Of a DNA stretch of 64,000 nucleotides, positions 1 through 13,200 are shown one piece after another (position 1 is the first letter of the stretch; each line of letters begins with the position of its first letter). The position numbers were made by a program, and so were the translations under genes. The notes under the pieces are model-generated. The model ran no database searches. It worked only from the letters and a program-made list of their open reading frames with translations, and was not told the origin of the DNA. Source of the DNA: Solicoccozyma terricola. Lineage: Eukaryota; Basidiomycota; Tremellomycetes; Filobasidiales; Piskurozymaceae. The DNA is taken from NCBI GenBank assembly GCA_001600875.1, contig BCLD01000002.1, positions 1,408,278 through 1,472,277 of the forward strand. Direction: 5' to 3'.

Positions 1-19
1 ACGAGGAACTGGAGGAGTT

Positions 20-275
20 GAGAGGAAATGCTCGCTTCGCTCGCGAGGAGAGAGAGTATTGCTCACTCCGTTCGCGAAGGAGTGCTCACTCCGTTCGCAG
101 AAGAAAGGAGATGCTCGCTTCGCTCGCGAAGACAGAGAGTATCGCTCACTCCGTTCGCAAAGGAGTGCTCGCTACGCTCGCAGAAGAGAAGAGATGCTCG
201 CTTCGCTCGCGAAGAAGAGCTCCCTTACGGGAGCATGGTCTTCGCTCCGCGAAGACAGAAGAGACGCTCGCGGAA
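20..275. repeat. Palindromic short-repeat cluster (GCGAGCGAAGCGAGC family), reverse orientation
   Basis: The block is built from variants of CTCGCTTCGCTCGCGAAG, spaced about 30-60 nt apart, with the hairpin GCTCCCTTACGGGAGC near its right end. The same motifs occur at 15205-15560, 24655-25170 and 30280-30440, but there on the opposite strand. The block lies downstream of the minus-strand CCCH gene. If it sits in an intron, that gene would be on the minus strand and run off the left edge. No gene is identified in 1-913, apart from a CACGTG site at 773-778. Confidence 0.8.
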
Positions 276-913
276 TCGAAGACCTCATTCATGTAATTGA
301 ACCACCCCGAACCCCACCCCGAACCCCCTCCTTCCCCCGTCTCCACCCTGGAACCTGTACTCACCTAGTAGTAATAACCTTCATCTTTTAATACCTCGTT
401 AATCTTCTATCTTGTGATGAATTTGAAATGTGTGCAGTGGATGTTGTTGTTGTTGATGTGTGTTTGATTGCTATGAGATATGTTGTATGGTTGTATGATC
501 AGATCACGACGACGGGAGGGTAGTGTGTGATATATGTACTACTACTACTACTACTACCGCGACGGGGATGGCAGCGCGGATGGCCGGGGGCGGGGTGGCC
601 CCTTGTCCATCGTGAGAATCCCCCTCCCCACAGCGCACCACCAGAGGGGGTCCCCCACGCACATGACTCCCTTGACTCTGAATTAAAAAGCAAATCTGAC
701 GAGGATTTGGATCCAGATTGGGACAAGGGACAAGGGACAGGGACAGGGACCAGCCCAGATTTCACAGATCAACACGTGATAGACATTCACCACCACAGAA
801 CATTCAGCGGACATCCCCGGGGGGGGCCATCCATGCCATGCCATGCCGACCATTCCCTACCACATCCCATAAATGACATGTATTCATTCACATGCCCGGC
901 ATCATTTCACCCG

Positions 914-3900
914 TTATCGAGCATGACCACCTCCAGGGAGTTCATTGTATCGACAATTAGGTTGCCTGTTGGGGGGGGGGGGGGGGCGGGGAAGGGAGGG
1001 GGAACCGTGGGTTAATATAAACACACACACACTGTAATCTCAACGACGTACCATTTACAATCATCACCATGAGGACAAGAATGTCTGTCCATGGTAGAAC
1101 AAACCGAAAAGAGAGTAGAGCGGACCGTTAGTTAACCCCCCCCCACTCCCAACCCCGGACTCACCCATAAATACAATCAACACCAGCACCACATCGATCC
1201 ATCTTATAAAATGGACATGGCATATCGTGTACTAATTTCTTCAATAATGCGTATTGAGCTTTAGTTAANNNNNNNNNNNNNNNNNNNNNNNNNNNNNNNN
1301 NNNNNNNNNNNNNNNNNNNNNNNNNNNNNNNNNNNNNNNNNNNNNNNNNNNNNNNNNNNNNNNNNNNNNNNNNNNNNNNNNNNNNNNNNNNNNNNNNNNN
1401 NNNNNNNNNNNNNNNNNNNNNNNNNNNNNNNNNNNNNNNNNNNNNNNNNNNNNNNNNNNNNNNNNNNNNNNNNNNNNNNNNNNNNNNNNNNNNNNNNNNN
1501 NNNNNNNNNNNNNNNNNNNNNNNNNNNNNNNNNNNNNNNNNNNNNNNNCTCACCATAATTATGACCGAAAGCACAAGACGCTTGTTTGCAACCTTCATCA
1601 GCTGCGGTGAGCAATATCAAAAAAGCGTCAAAAGATCGTCAAAGGAAGGGTTCTCGGATATGAAACACCCCCCGGTGGTATCTTATCCCCCCCCCCCCGG
1701 GGGCCCACGGCCACGGCCACGCCGACTTACTAAGATATTCTCTGGAGATAAACCAAAACCCGGCGATAAATCCATCAGTCCTTCCATTCTCAAACGGACC
1801 ACATACGCTAAAAACGCCTCACGCCCCTAAAACTCACTTATGACAAGGTCTAGGATTCAACGTCCTAACCGCGTTCTCTCCACCATCGACTTTTATCGTC
1901 CTTTTATACTGGATTGAATTCCCCAAGACTTCATCCGCCGTACCTCCACCGCCGCCGCCTACCACAGGTTGAAAAATCCTCTCTTTGTCCTTGCTGGGCT
2001 TCGGAGTCTTTATTCCAATCCATCCTTTTGATTCATCATGTTTCATTTGAATCGTATAATCTTTCATAGTCGTTGGTTTGTTCGATTTAATCTTCTTGCC
2101 TATCGGTGTAGTAGTAGATGATGACGCGTTGTTGTTGTTAAACTTTTTCGCCGCCGCCGTAGCAGCAACCGTCGCCGCCACCGTCGCTTCTGCTTCAACC
2201 CTCAACGCTCGAAGAAGATCAGCTACGTCCTCATCCGATTCTTCTTCATCCTCCTCTAATAACATTCGTGAAATTATCCTCGCAGTTTCAACGTCCTTGG
2301 TCATCATAGGATCCGATTCCCCATCATCAGTCTCCATTCCTGTTGATCCTTCCGATACGGAACCATTCCTATTCGCATTATAATATCCCTTTGGTGAAGA
2401 CGACAACGACGAAGATGACAACGACAACGACGAAGACCCAAATGTGAAATCAGGAACCTTTGTTTTCGACGACGACGCCTTCTTAATAGATCCAGACACA
2501 ATCCCAGTTTTCCCCCCACCACCAGCCTTTGGAGTCGCATAACCAAACCCTGAAACCCCAACATCTTGTACTTTATTCCTCCGAAACAATCCTGGAATCT
2601 CTACCGTCAACTTTTCATATTGTTGTAATTCAAAAGCAACGTTACTGTATCCCTTGAGGATGAGCACGTTTTTGAGACGACCTTCGGTTTGAAGAGATGA
2701 TAGAACAGGAGCGTATCCATTATCGTGGGATGCTCCGAGGAGCTAGCGAGCGAGCGAGCGAGACAGGTTAAAAACGTTCCCCGATCAGCGACGCGGGTCG
2801 ACGGAACGGGGAGATGGGTGTTTCAAGTTCCAAAAAATTCCCCCCAACTCACGATAAACCCACACTGCGCATTCGACGCATATAACTTCAAGTTCTCCCT
2901 CATCTTTGCATCGCTCGCTTCTTTACCATTTCCAACGTCGATGACTTGTGTGTACAAAGGGAAAACGGGGTGGAAGACAAAACACGTCCCGTTAGGATGG
3001 AGGTACATCCCGTCCCGGTTGACCCTCTGTTCGACTCACCATTTATCAAATCGTGGCTTTGGCTTAAACCAGCGAAAAACGCATGGAACGTGGCATGATC
3101 TGGAACTACCCCGGTCTGATGTCCACACCCGTCACATATCCAAATCAGTATCCCTCCTCAACCCCCCCCCCCGGCCCCCCCCCCAGGCCCACACCCGGGA
3201 CAATCCGGAAATCTCACCTTTACCAAGATATTCGCCAGACCCGTCTTATTAATAAACATGTTGATTACTACCTTATTAAGTATTTTAGAAGCGTTGGCTG
3301 CTTGTTCCGGGAGTTTATGTGTTATGAGTGAGTTTAAAGAGGAGAGGAGGATTTTCGCAGCGTCTCGACCTAGCGATGGGATGGGATGGGATGGGATGGA
3401 TTGTCAGTCAAGACCCACGGGGTTTGAAAGCGGATATAATAGCCTACCTCCAATCGCTCCTTGTTTCATGAGAGAGTCGTCGAACTGATGAAGACGACGT
3501 TGTATAGCCCCCCCGAGTTAGTCAAGATGTTTGAAAACAATCACATAATCCCCCCCCCCCCCCTGAGACTCACAATCAACCCATCTCCATCGAGTAACAC
3601 CGCCGTGAAGAGTTGCTGTTTTGTGATGAACGGGGGTAATTGACAAAGCGCGCCCCATCAGTGTCTGCCCCTCCCTTCCAACGAATCAACAACTTTCAAC
3701 CCCACCCCCCGCACACCAACCTCTTTCTCTTCCACCAATTTCCCCATCTTCTCCTTAATCTCCTCCAATTCCAACTCAATCTTCCTTTTCTCCACCTCCA
3801 TCCTCGACACGTTTTTCTGAGCGGTCATATATGAACTTTTCCATAATTCAACTTCATGTTTCAATGTTTCCAATTCTTCATTTTCCTCCTTGTATGAAAT

Positions 3901-4224
3901 AGCTAATGAGAAGAGGTCTGAGAGGGTTGATAGAGCGGTAGCGTGTGATTGTTGTAATGAAAGAAGAGCAGGTGACGGTGACGGTGATTCAATGGGTGGT
4001 TTTTCTACCTCCTCCTTCTCCTTCTTCTTCGGATTCGGATTCGGATTAACATGGACTGGAACGAAAGGCACCGATGAGGGCGATGATGGTGTAAGATTGG
4101 AAATCGATGGAGAGGTTAATATTGGTTTACCATTTATTTTCGGTTTCGGTTTGGTTGCGGGAGATGAAGGAGAAGATGAGAGAGGGAATGAGAATGTGAA
4201 TCCTGGTGTGGGATGGTTTGCCAT
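914..4224 (-). CDS. Fungal CCCH zinc-finger protein with DUF7923-like (NYN-like) domain
   Basis: The start is ATG at 4224-4222 (MANHPTPGF). An N-terminal low-complexity region and coiled coil (about residues 70-150) is followed by a domain spread over small exons: FTAVLLDGDGLI (about 3578-3600), FDDSLMKQGAIGG (near 3490-3450), NILVK, VIDVGNGKEASDAKMRENLK (about 2935-2880), and LLGASHDNGYAPV (2737-2700). This order matches the fungal DUF7923 domain of CCCH proteins (VLVDGDGYIF ... DAGDGKE ... GCHDGGY). A low-complexity linker follows, then CCCH fingers: PCHK joined to an exon reading CKQASCAFGHNY (1620-1557), then CPFYKMDRCGAGVDCIYG-H-SCPHGDDCKW (1250-1085). The last exon probably ends at TAA 916-914. 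Family members are presumed RNA-binding; function is otherwise unknown. There are at least eight introns and one is hit by the gap, so the 3' exons are less certain. Confidence 0.75.
1269..1548. other. Assembly gap (run of N)
   Basis: An unbroken run of N lies inside the CCCH gene, between the exon that ends after the first CCCH finger and the exon that carries the second. The gap probably holds intron and a little coding sequence. Confidence 0.95.
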
Positions 4225-6180
4225 CGTGATTATAGGAATAAATGGAATGGAGGAATGATGGAACAGGGAGGGAGAGATGGGGGGTGGTTTCGATTGTCGA
4301 CGAGATGGTTGATTGAGCGTCTACGTTGTTCCTTTTTTTTTCTTTTTTAGAAACCCAACAAAAAACGGATGATCCTCAAATATTTTGCCGTTGGATGAGA
4401 GCGTGTGAATTCGACCGGTTCAAATGCAAGATTAGTGTGATGATGGGCGAGTTGATATGCCGTGTATGTTAGCCGTGTGGATGATATTTCAATCAACGGA
4501 TCATCAATCTTAGCCAACTGAGCTTTCGCCACCAACCATCGAATCACGTGCCAACAACGCCCAATCGTTTCCAACCACATGAACAAATGGAACGAGACAG
4601 GACATCCGAGGGATGATGGAATGACAAGTAGTACCACCCCGAGGTCCACTCCCTCGTCGTGTCTGCTTCTCTCTCAATGCACAACTCGTATATTCAGATG
4701 GATCCATTCAGATATACAATCTACTACATCGAGGGGGGGGGGGGGGGCCCCCTTTTTTGGGGGCCCCCCCCCCCCCCCCCCCCCGCCATACATTTGAAGA
4801 AGACGGAGTAATGTGGCCAGTGGGGTAAGTGGGTAAACCCTCGTCAAGGGGTCAGAGATGTGGGTCACTAGGGCTGAATTTCAAACAGTTTACCATGGAT
4901 GTATATAGGCTGTGTCCGAGTGAAATGCGAGACATGACGTGTCATCCACTTATTCGCCACCCCGCCACGAATGCCGCCACAACAAAGCGCGGGCTTCGCT
5001 TGGGTTAGATGACACAGTAGTTCAAGGTTAACTGGAAGAGAGCCTGTCGGGGGAGGTTAGGGGGGCGAGGGGGGAGGGGGGAGGGGGGAGAGGAGACGAG
5101 AGGGGGTCTAGAAGCGCAGGGAGAAGGGGCAGCAGGGGAGGACAGGGGAGGACAGCAGGGGAGGGCGGGAGACGAGAGGCGTCCCACCAGCGCACGACCC
5201 ACACCCCGCCCCCCACACGCCACACCCAACTTCTCCCTCCCTTCCCTCCTCTCCTCCCACGCCTCCATCGCCCAATTTGTGTGTTTACGCGCGCCAAAGG
5301 GGGAAATGCCATCTCGTTCTGATTTAATCGATCCAACACATACATCCTCGACTCATCTCATACATCCCTCCCCCCGCATCAACCTCACACCACTACCTCC
5401 CATCCTCCTCAACCCCTCACGAACTCGGTCGTCATCTCGTTCTACTTCAACGACCATCACCACCACCCACCCCGCACGCACGCACGCAACACACCACCCT
5501 CCCCACCTCCAACACCACCGCCTGAAAATTCCCACAGAACAGTCGATAACTCACCCGTGGAACATAACCGCCCCTCGCTCTGTTACGAATCGACTTCGCT
5601 GTTCTACTCTTCGGATAGGGACTATCAACTGGACTTGGGTTTAGGCTCTTTTTTTGCAAGCGTCGGGATATCGAATCTAAGCGACTTTTTGAAACACACA
5701 CTGTCATCTTGAGGTTTCCAACAAGGGCAAGTGTTCTTTTCAAAAGCGACATACCGCTTCAACGTCTGTGGGGTCTTTTCATTCTACATCCAAGACCAAC
5801 AATCGACGGTGCTCGACAGCGTGGAAACGTATACAACCGGGAGTGAAGGAGGGAAACATCGTTAAGACTTCCCACCCACCCCCCCCCCCATCCGCCACCC
5901 CCCCCCCCCCCCCCCCTTCAACTTAGTGTTCACCGATCCCACCTACATCCACGCCTTGACAAAGTGACACATATCTTTGGTGTTCAACGGTACCAACGGA
6001 CTCGACCATTAACCAATAGTCCATCCGTCCTATTCACATCGAAATCAAGCGTGTCCACAATCCCACACCTCAATCATCTAAACTGTTTGTTGATCGTATA
6101 CCAAACTCCACGTTTTGGTCCAACCTTCCTCTCCGGTGCCCACTCATCGACCTGTGACGGTATCCCACCTCCGCGCACAC
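4225..6180. other. Intergenic region between divergent genes
   Basis: This 2-kb stretch separates the divergent CCCH and Pin4-like genes. It holds CACGTG at 4545-4550, the palindrome TGACGTGTCA at 4935-4944, a poly-G/poly-C inverted repeat at 4732-4785, and pyrimidine-rich blocks with long C runs near 5878-5918. The open frames here are strongly biased in composition and resemble no family I recognise. The right part is probably the promoter and long leader of the Pin4-like gene. Confidence 0.5.
4732..4785. repeat. Poly-G / poly-C perfect inverted repeat
   Basis: A G run is followed by CCCCC, six T's, GGGGG and a long C run. The arms could form an almost uninterrupted G:C hairpin. It may be real, or a collapsed or fold-back assembly artefact, because homopolymer C/G tracts are frequent in this window. 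Confidence 0.7.
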
Positions 6181-9100
6181 ATGATGAACACAACCGTAAA
6201 CTCTCATTTCCCAACCCACCTCTCCAACTCTCCGTACTCTTCCAATCCATCACCTCAATACCAACAACAACAACAACAACAACAGACTTCTCCAAACGAC
6301 TCTCGACCTAATCAAACTTCCACACCTCCAATTCACGACGTTCAATCTTCATTCAATAATATGAATATCCATTCTTCGTCTTCTCCTGTTCCGTCTAATG
6401 GAACAGAATATACACGTGGGAATCAGACTACGTCTTCTTTGTCTTTTGGGAATAGGAGTGGAGTGTTGGGTACTCCTTGGAATCAACAAGGTGGTGGTGG
6501 TGGCGTTGGCGCTCAGACATGGGAGAATACCAGATCTAGAGAGAATTCAAATGCTTCTCAAGATGGTAACAACGTTGGGTATGTGAAGATGAATGTTGTG
6601 GGTACGACTACGAACGTGTACGGAGGAGGTAGACGACCATCTCCAATTGGGACTATGGATTCTCAATATGGTAGAACGAGTGGTATCATCGCCACCACGA
6701 CGACGACGACGACGAATGGAAGTGGAATGCAATCATCACTCTCACCTAGTCATTCCGTTTCATCAACAAACACAAATCCACAATCTACAATGTTTTCACC
6801 ATCCAGTGCGGGTGGTGGGAATTCAGGATTGAGGAATGTCGCACCTGGACTTGTTGGTTCGATGACGGGTGGTGGGGTTGGTGGTCAACAACTTCAACAA
6901 CAACAAGCTAGTCAATCTCCATTCCAACAACATTCGGGATATAGACCGATGTCAATGTCGATGGATTCAACGTCTTTACCATCTGCAAACTCTGGATATC
7001 CTGGTGCACCAGGTGGAATGCCTAATCTTCCTAATTTCGCCAACCTATCACTCAATCAGAACATGTCAGGTAGTAACAACAACAATAACAACCAACTGAT
7101 TGGAAACACCAACCAACCTCCAATGTCAACATATTCATCAACACATTCCCTCTCATCTCTACCATCTCTCACATCAATGAACTCGTTATCTTCACTTAAC
7201 GGCGTTCCTTCTTCAGGTGGAATGACACAAAGAATGTTAGGTGGTTTACTCGATGATATGGGAGCTTCAGCGGGAAGTGGGATTCAACAACATCCTCTTG
7301 CTGGAATTCATCTACCTCCTTCGTCGGTTGGTCAGCAGCAGCAGATTCACGGTGGACAACAGCAGCAGGGACAACAACAATTGTATTCGCCGATGCAGCC
7401 ACAGCAGCAGTTGCTTCAGCAACAGCAGCAACAACAGCAACAGCAACAACAGCAGCAACAACAACAGCTCGCTGGACTATCTATGGGCGGGGCCCCGGGG
7501 AAAGACGATATCATCCCAACAGCAATCGTCATCAAGAACATACCATTCGCGGTACAAAAGGATACATTGTTGACTGTGATTGTGAGTTGGTTGGCTCGCG
7601 ACAACGCGTATCAATTTAGAATTACGCGGTCGAGTACTAAACAGCACATCTTCTCCAGGAATCCCTACAAGCCCCTCTACCTTACGCGTTCAATTATCAT
7701 CATGATAATGGCGTGTTCCGTGGTTTGGCTTTCGCCAACTTCAGGCATCCGCATGAAGCTGATGCTGTTGTAGTCGCCTTGAACGGGTGGGTGGACACCG
7801 AATAATCCTCCAGATCCTGTTTTTTTTTTTTTGCCCCTTCAGCTGACGTTTACCCGCATTCACTACCACGCAGCTACGACATTTCAGGCCGCAAGCTCCG
7901 TGTAGAGTACAAGAAGGTCCTTCAAGCTGGTGAAAAGGAACGCATCGAGCGGGAAAAGGCCATCAAGCGAATGAGGAGCATGCAATTCGACAAGAATGTT
8001 CAACAGCCTGGATTGCCGCAGCAGCTCCAGCAGCAGCAACAACAACAACAACAACCTCAGCAGATGCAACAACAGCAACAGCAGCAGCAGAGCTACGGGG
8101 TCGCACCAGGTCGTCAGGGAGGTTGGCCAGATGCCACCAATGGCAGCGGCTACGGCAATCAACTCTCAAACGGTATGAGCCTCACGCAAGAGTTCAGACA
8201 GTCTTCGTCGAACGGTAGCGGAAACTCCATGTTCTCCGGAACTCTCCGCAATAGTGCTGGTCTGACTCCTACAACGGCATCCACCTTGCAACTGCAGACC
8301 CCGTCGTACCAGAATCAGCAACGCGGCATGGACATGAGCTTACAGTCCTTCCAAGACCAGAACCACAAGGAGACATCTCCACCATCTACCGCTTACTCGA
8401 CAAGCATCGGTCTTTCGGGAGGAGCCCACGATGCCGACATTGAACGAGGCCCGTCGCCTTCGGTAACGTCCACCTCCAACCACGGATCTGTTGTCAACTT
8501 TAATCAACAGCAGCAGATGCCGTTGCCTTCACCTGGCGATCGGTCTGGCGCTTCGTCGGGGAGCTCCGTGTCCATGCCCACAGCTGTCGACTTCAATGAT
8601 CCCGTCGCTCTTGACATATATTCTCGTGTCCTCGTCTTCAAAGAGGACCGAATGAGGGACGAGTTGGCGTTCTCCCGCAGCTTGAGCGCCAGGGAAAGGA
8701 GGATCATCCACCTCGTCGCTCAGAAGCTTGGTCTATGGCATTACAGCATCGGCGAAGGTGAGGATAGGTACGCGGTAGTGACCAGGACGGAGAATGATCG
8801 TGCCAAGTCGTTCAAGGTCGGTTGACAGTTGTGTCCCCAACAAGTTTACGGATGGAACTGAACCCCGACTTTTCTGTTTACAGGCTGCTCGTGAAGGCCA
8901 AACCGGTGCCCAGGCCGGCTCTTACCTCTCTCCCTACGCCGCTCCACCAATGACGGCTGATTCTTCCAACAACGGCAGCAGCGGTGAAGGCAGCGACTCG
9001 ACCTCGCCCGGTTTGCGCGTCAAGAAATCGATGCCCAACCTAAACCACCTCAACGGTCCGACCGTGGCTCGCGATCCTACCCGCCTGATCCCCCAACGCT

Positions 9101-9651
9101 CGAGTGGAAATCTCCGTGACTACTCGACAATAGGCAATGGATCTCGGCGATCTTTTGCTGCGGGTAACATTAACACCACCGGCCCCACGTCAGCCGGCCA
9201 GACCTTCAACTCGTTGTTCGGCGCGCCCATCGATGGGGGCAGTCACACCCTTGGCAACGGTACATCCTTCGAGCCCTCCCCCTCACCCACATCTCCGGCC
9301 TTCCCGATGGATGTGCAGACGGGCTCCGCGCCACCTTTGGTGCATTCCTCGAGCGGTGGCCTTATCCGTAACCCTCGAGGCCCCCAAAGCGATTCCAAGG
9401 GCTTCGGAAGTCGTAACCTGAGGTCTCTTGGCGGCTCTAATGGCAATTTACGAAGCCAGAATACCGCCGTCACGGGCGTGATTGGTCAGCGTCCGCTCTC
9501 TGTTTCGGCTGGAGCTGCGTTTGGCACGATTGGCTCCATCGCCCTCATGTCGGATTCCACCAGCGTCCACACCAGCGGAAGTTCATCATCCGTCATTGAG
9601 GAGGAAGGCGAGACCTCGGAGGATCGCAGCGACTTCTCCGGTCAACTCTGA
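6181..9651 (+). CDS. PIN4: RRM and R3H domain RNA-binding protein, Pin4/Cip1-like
   Basis: There are four coding exons: 6181-7581, 7659-7786, 7874-8816 and 8884-9651. They give one clean frame of 1,079 residues. The start is ATG 6181 (MMNTTVNS). The first 440 residues are Ser/Asn/Gln/Gly-rich with long polyQ. An RRM begins at IPTAIVIKNIPF and continues through FRGLAFANFRHPHEADAVV to ISGRKLRVEYKKV. After a second Gln-rich stretch comes an R3H domain (DPVALDIYSRVLVFKEDRMR ... RRIIHLVAQKLGLWHYS). This RRM plus R3H order is that of yeast Pin4/Mdt1 and fission-yeast Cip1/Cip2, which act in stress-response mRNA control and DNA-damage checkpoint function. The third donor is GTCGGT rather than GTGAGT. 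Both splice sites flanking the RRM exon restore the conserved NGYDISGRK join. Confidence 0.88.
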
Positions 9652-10251
9652 TGCCAATCGAACAGGCCAAGATACGACACGATCTAACGACTTCATGGCT
9701 TAACTCGAGCACCAGTATCGACGTCTCTCTCACTCCATCCCCTTTTCTTGTCTCATATTTCGACTGTTCACTTTCGCTTGGTTCCGGTCTTTTCTTGCTC
9801 TTGATGGCAACCGATACTTACAAACTCCTACATCACGCTTCGTCCCTCGTTCATCCACGTCGGGTCTTGCCTACATCAAAGGACGACAAAACGATATTTC
9901 TCATGAAACGAACGACCAGGCAACTCCTTAATCGCTTCGAAAATGCAAAGAACCTATCACATCGACGTTCGCTGTTCACAACAGCGGGCGACGGACGGCT
10001 TACGGTCAAGAACTTTTACGCTCGAATTCCTCTACTCTTCACTGGCCTTTCCATCTCTTTTGCTTGCTCTCCACCATACGATTTTCTCAATTTTGACTGT
10101 ATGATTAGAGGTCGATGATTATGCTGCTCAGCAGAAAACAAATTATGATCATGAGTTCCTGGATACAAGATTTCCCGCATCTCCAATACAAATGTTGCCT
10201 GGGGTCCTGTCCAATGCAAAATACAATACAGCGAATAAATGCCCCTAGAGT
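9652..10251. other. Convergent intergenic region (3' UTRs)
   Basis: This 600-bp gap separates the stop codons of two convergent genes. I see no conserved reading frame, RNA gene or repeat. It presumably holds the two 3' untranslated regions. Confidence 0.6.
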
Positions 10252-13200
10252 TCACCTGGTGAGATTCCGCATCTTGTTGATAATGTCTGCCATTTTGAAA
10301 GGCTTGGCGACCGCTCCATCCATGCCGCTGTCTATCATCTGGTTGACGAGACAACTTCAGTCGACCTATGTGAGATGCAGGTCTAAAGACGACTCACCAC
10401 CTTGACTTGTTCGACTCTCGTGTTTGCGCTCACAGCGATGATAGGAATATGATGTCGTAAATATCCAGCGTTCTCCAGGTCACGTATGCGCTTGGTACAC
10501 TCTATGCCTCCCATCCGGGGCATCTCTATGTCCATCAGTATGCAGTCCAGGACGTGACCTTGGTCCACCGCGGCGTTACTGGCCTGTACGTACTCGAGGG
10601 CTTCGATGCCATCGTTGGCGACAGCAACAATACACCCGGCGCCCATCAATTTCCTGCGTAACAGCGTTTGGTTGATATGGTTATCCTCAGTGAGTAGGAC
10701 GTGAATTGGATTTGACGGATTGACAGCACTCGAGCCCGTCACGGGTGTTGTGAAGTTGTTCGCCTCGCGACGTGCCCTGTCTGCGGCCTCTGGAGGTGTA
10801 AGGAGTTTGGCGGCAGGCAGATAGAACGAGAACAGGGAGCCGACGTCCACCTCGGATTCGGCCCAAATGTCGCCTGGAAGAGCGGCCGGGTTTTTGTAAG
10901 CGACAAAGAGGGCAGGAAGGACAAGTGTTCTCACCTCCAAGGAGTGCAGTGATTTGCTTGCATATGTAGAGGCCCTGGAGTTGGATCTCAATTTCGTCAA
11001 TGCCTTCGAAAGTCGAGTCGGGAATGTCGACAAATACTCACCAGTCCATTCCCCCCGTAAGTGACGTGGGTGCGAACATTGCCCTGCTTGAACCGTTCGA
11101 ACAAACGAACCCTATCCTCCTCTGCGATGCCGATTCCGGTGTCCCTTACCGAGAAGATCAGGTAAGTTTTCGAGCACGGCGTTTTGACCGCTTTACATTC
11201 CACAGGAGCGTCAATGGGGATGCCCACAGGATGGGGGCGAGTCGTAGTTAGGTCTAACGTGAATGTGATCTTTCGCACACTTTTCGACTTGTATGTGAAC
11301 TAGTGGCAGCCCAGGGGTGAGCTTTGTGAGTCTGATTTTGCACAAGAGCCTGCCGCTTACCTTGATCGCGTTGGTCAACAAATTGATGAGCTGGAACAAG
11401 AGGAGGCCACCTCAGTGTTCAATTCTGAGTCATGCCAGCATGAGGCCTTCCGGTACTTACGACTTGCTTGACGCGAGCTGGATCGAGATCGAACCAATCT
11501 GACCCGCAATTTCGATAGGCTGGACGGACGTCCAAGGTACATTCGATATCCTTGCTGGTCAACTCATTGTGATATATCTGCATGACTTCTTCGATGATTG
11601 CGATCGTGTTGGATGGAACGGGTGTAATGACGAGCAGATTGGATTCTGACAATAGGAAATGGGGGAGCGTCATTAGCATGCGGTTGTTTCGTGATGTGGG
11701 TGGAGCCGACCTACCGAGCTTTGACAATGCCAGGACATCATCTATCAGATTTGCCATATGCATTGCGCAACTGTGTAGAGAAGGTTGTCATTGTCAGTTG
11801 GGAATGATCACAGCCCTTCTTGACCTTTACAGACTCACAGTCTGACCGTGTTGATGTTGTCCATCATCCGGTCTAATTCTTCTGACCTGCGTTGGTCGCC
11901 TAGAGCGACCAATTTTTTAATGCTCTCTTGGAGTTCGTCTACAGCCATGCACACGGCAGATAATGGATTCCGAAGCTAGATGGAGGAGACGAGAGTCAGT
12001 GTGATGAAGGGGTTGCGACCGACGAGCGTTGAGAAGGCTCACTTCGTGGGACGTCTTGAGGTCACCAAGGGCGGAAGGCACATAAGCATACTGGGGCCGC
12101 CACCGAACGAACGAAAACTCACCATGTCGATGAAATACTCCTGCTGTCTTTTCGTCTCCATTGCATCTTCCGCCCTCCGCTGTTGAAAAAGCTCTGCTGC
12201 CTTCCTTGTCGAGATATCCATCAGAGTACCATAGACCATGAAGATGTTACCGTCGTCATCGAAAGCGGGACCGGCCGTGGCCGCTACCCAGACATCGCCG
12301 CCTCCCTTGACACCATTGCCACCGATACCACCAGTCTCTGGGACATCCGCCGCCCTGAACCGAAATTCTGTTGCCACACGATGAAACATGCACTCTGCGA
12401 ATTGTTTCGAGACCATGTCTAGATCGTCCGGATGAACTCTCTCCCGCCAAGTGTTGCGATCGGCTGCTGATTCTAGTCCACTGATTTTAAGGTATGCGTC
12501 GTTCATGTAGTATATTGTACCATCTGGATCGGCTAGCCACGCGCCGACGGGCATAGCAGCGAATGCAGTGGAGAACCTTTGTTCGAGACGTTTAAGCTCG
12601 TGTGTTTTCTGAGCTAGCATCGTTTGGAGTTGAGAGTTTTGTTGACGATGTAACTTTGCGAGATATTGAGCGCGTTGCATCTCCTCTGTATGAAGTTTCA
12701 CCGTGGTAAGACCTTTAACGCAGAACCCACGTACGAGATGGATATAACCCTCATACTCCTCATCATATGGTATCCTCGTATTCAAACCAACGACGAGCAT
12801 GCCATGGAGTCGTTCCTCTGTGGATACCCGAATTGGTAGAATCACCGCTTCCGTCGACGCATCACCGAAGACATTCGCCTCCAAGCATTGAGCAAGCGGT
12901 GTATTTTGAAGATTTTGCATTCGAACGGGCTTTGTTAATCCGGAAGCATGAGCGCGTCGAACACATTGAAGTAGACTACCTTTCTGAGCAACGTCTGCCG
13001 ACTCCTCCCCGTCCACGTCTCCATTTAGACTTGAAGAAAACCACCTCGGTAACGCGTTTGCATCAGCGTCTGCTTTGACGCCTATCGTACCACCCAATCT
13101 AAACCGCTCAACACCATCTCCGGCACCTCCACCGATTATTCCCCTTGTAGATTTCTTCAGCGGTCCGTTTCCCAACTCCAATTTCCCATTCTGACTTCCT

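Noticed and set aside
20..275. CRISPR-like interpretation of the palindromic arrays
   Set aside because: Units are degenerate, spacing is irregular, there are no unique spacers of constant length, and the host is a eukaryote with the arrays in introns.
527..1015. Plus-strand open frame at the left end
   Set aside because: Antisense to the probable last exons of the CCCH gene; biased composition with homopolymer G at its end.
4347..4707. Minus-strand open frame upstream of the CCCH gene
   Set aside because: No recognised family, no consistent splice structure, and it overlaps likely promoter DNA containing CACGTG.
5005..5752. Several open frames in the C/G-rich DNA before the Pin4-like gene
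   Set aside because: Arg/Pro-rich translations typical of purine/pyrimidine-biased DNA, no domain, and stop-free on several frames at once.
10874..10875. Frameshift or pseudogene interpretation of the histidine kinase
   Set aside because: The apparent breaks are all short GT-AG introns; the 11-exon model gives exactly 1,244 codons with every H, N, G and receiver motif intact.
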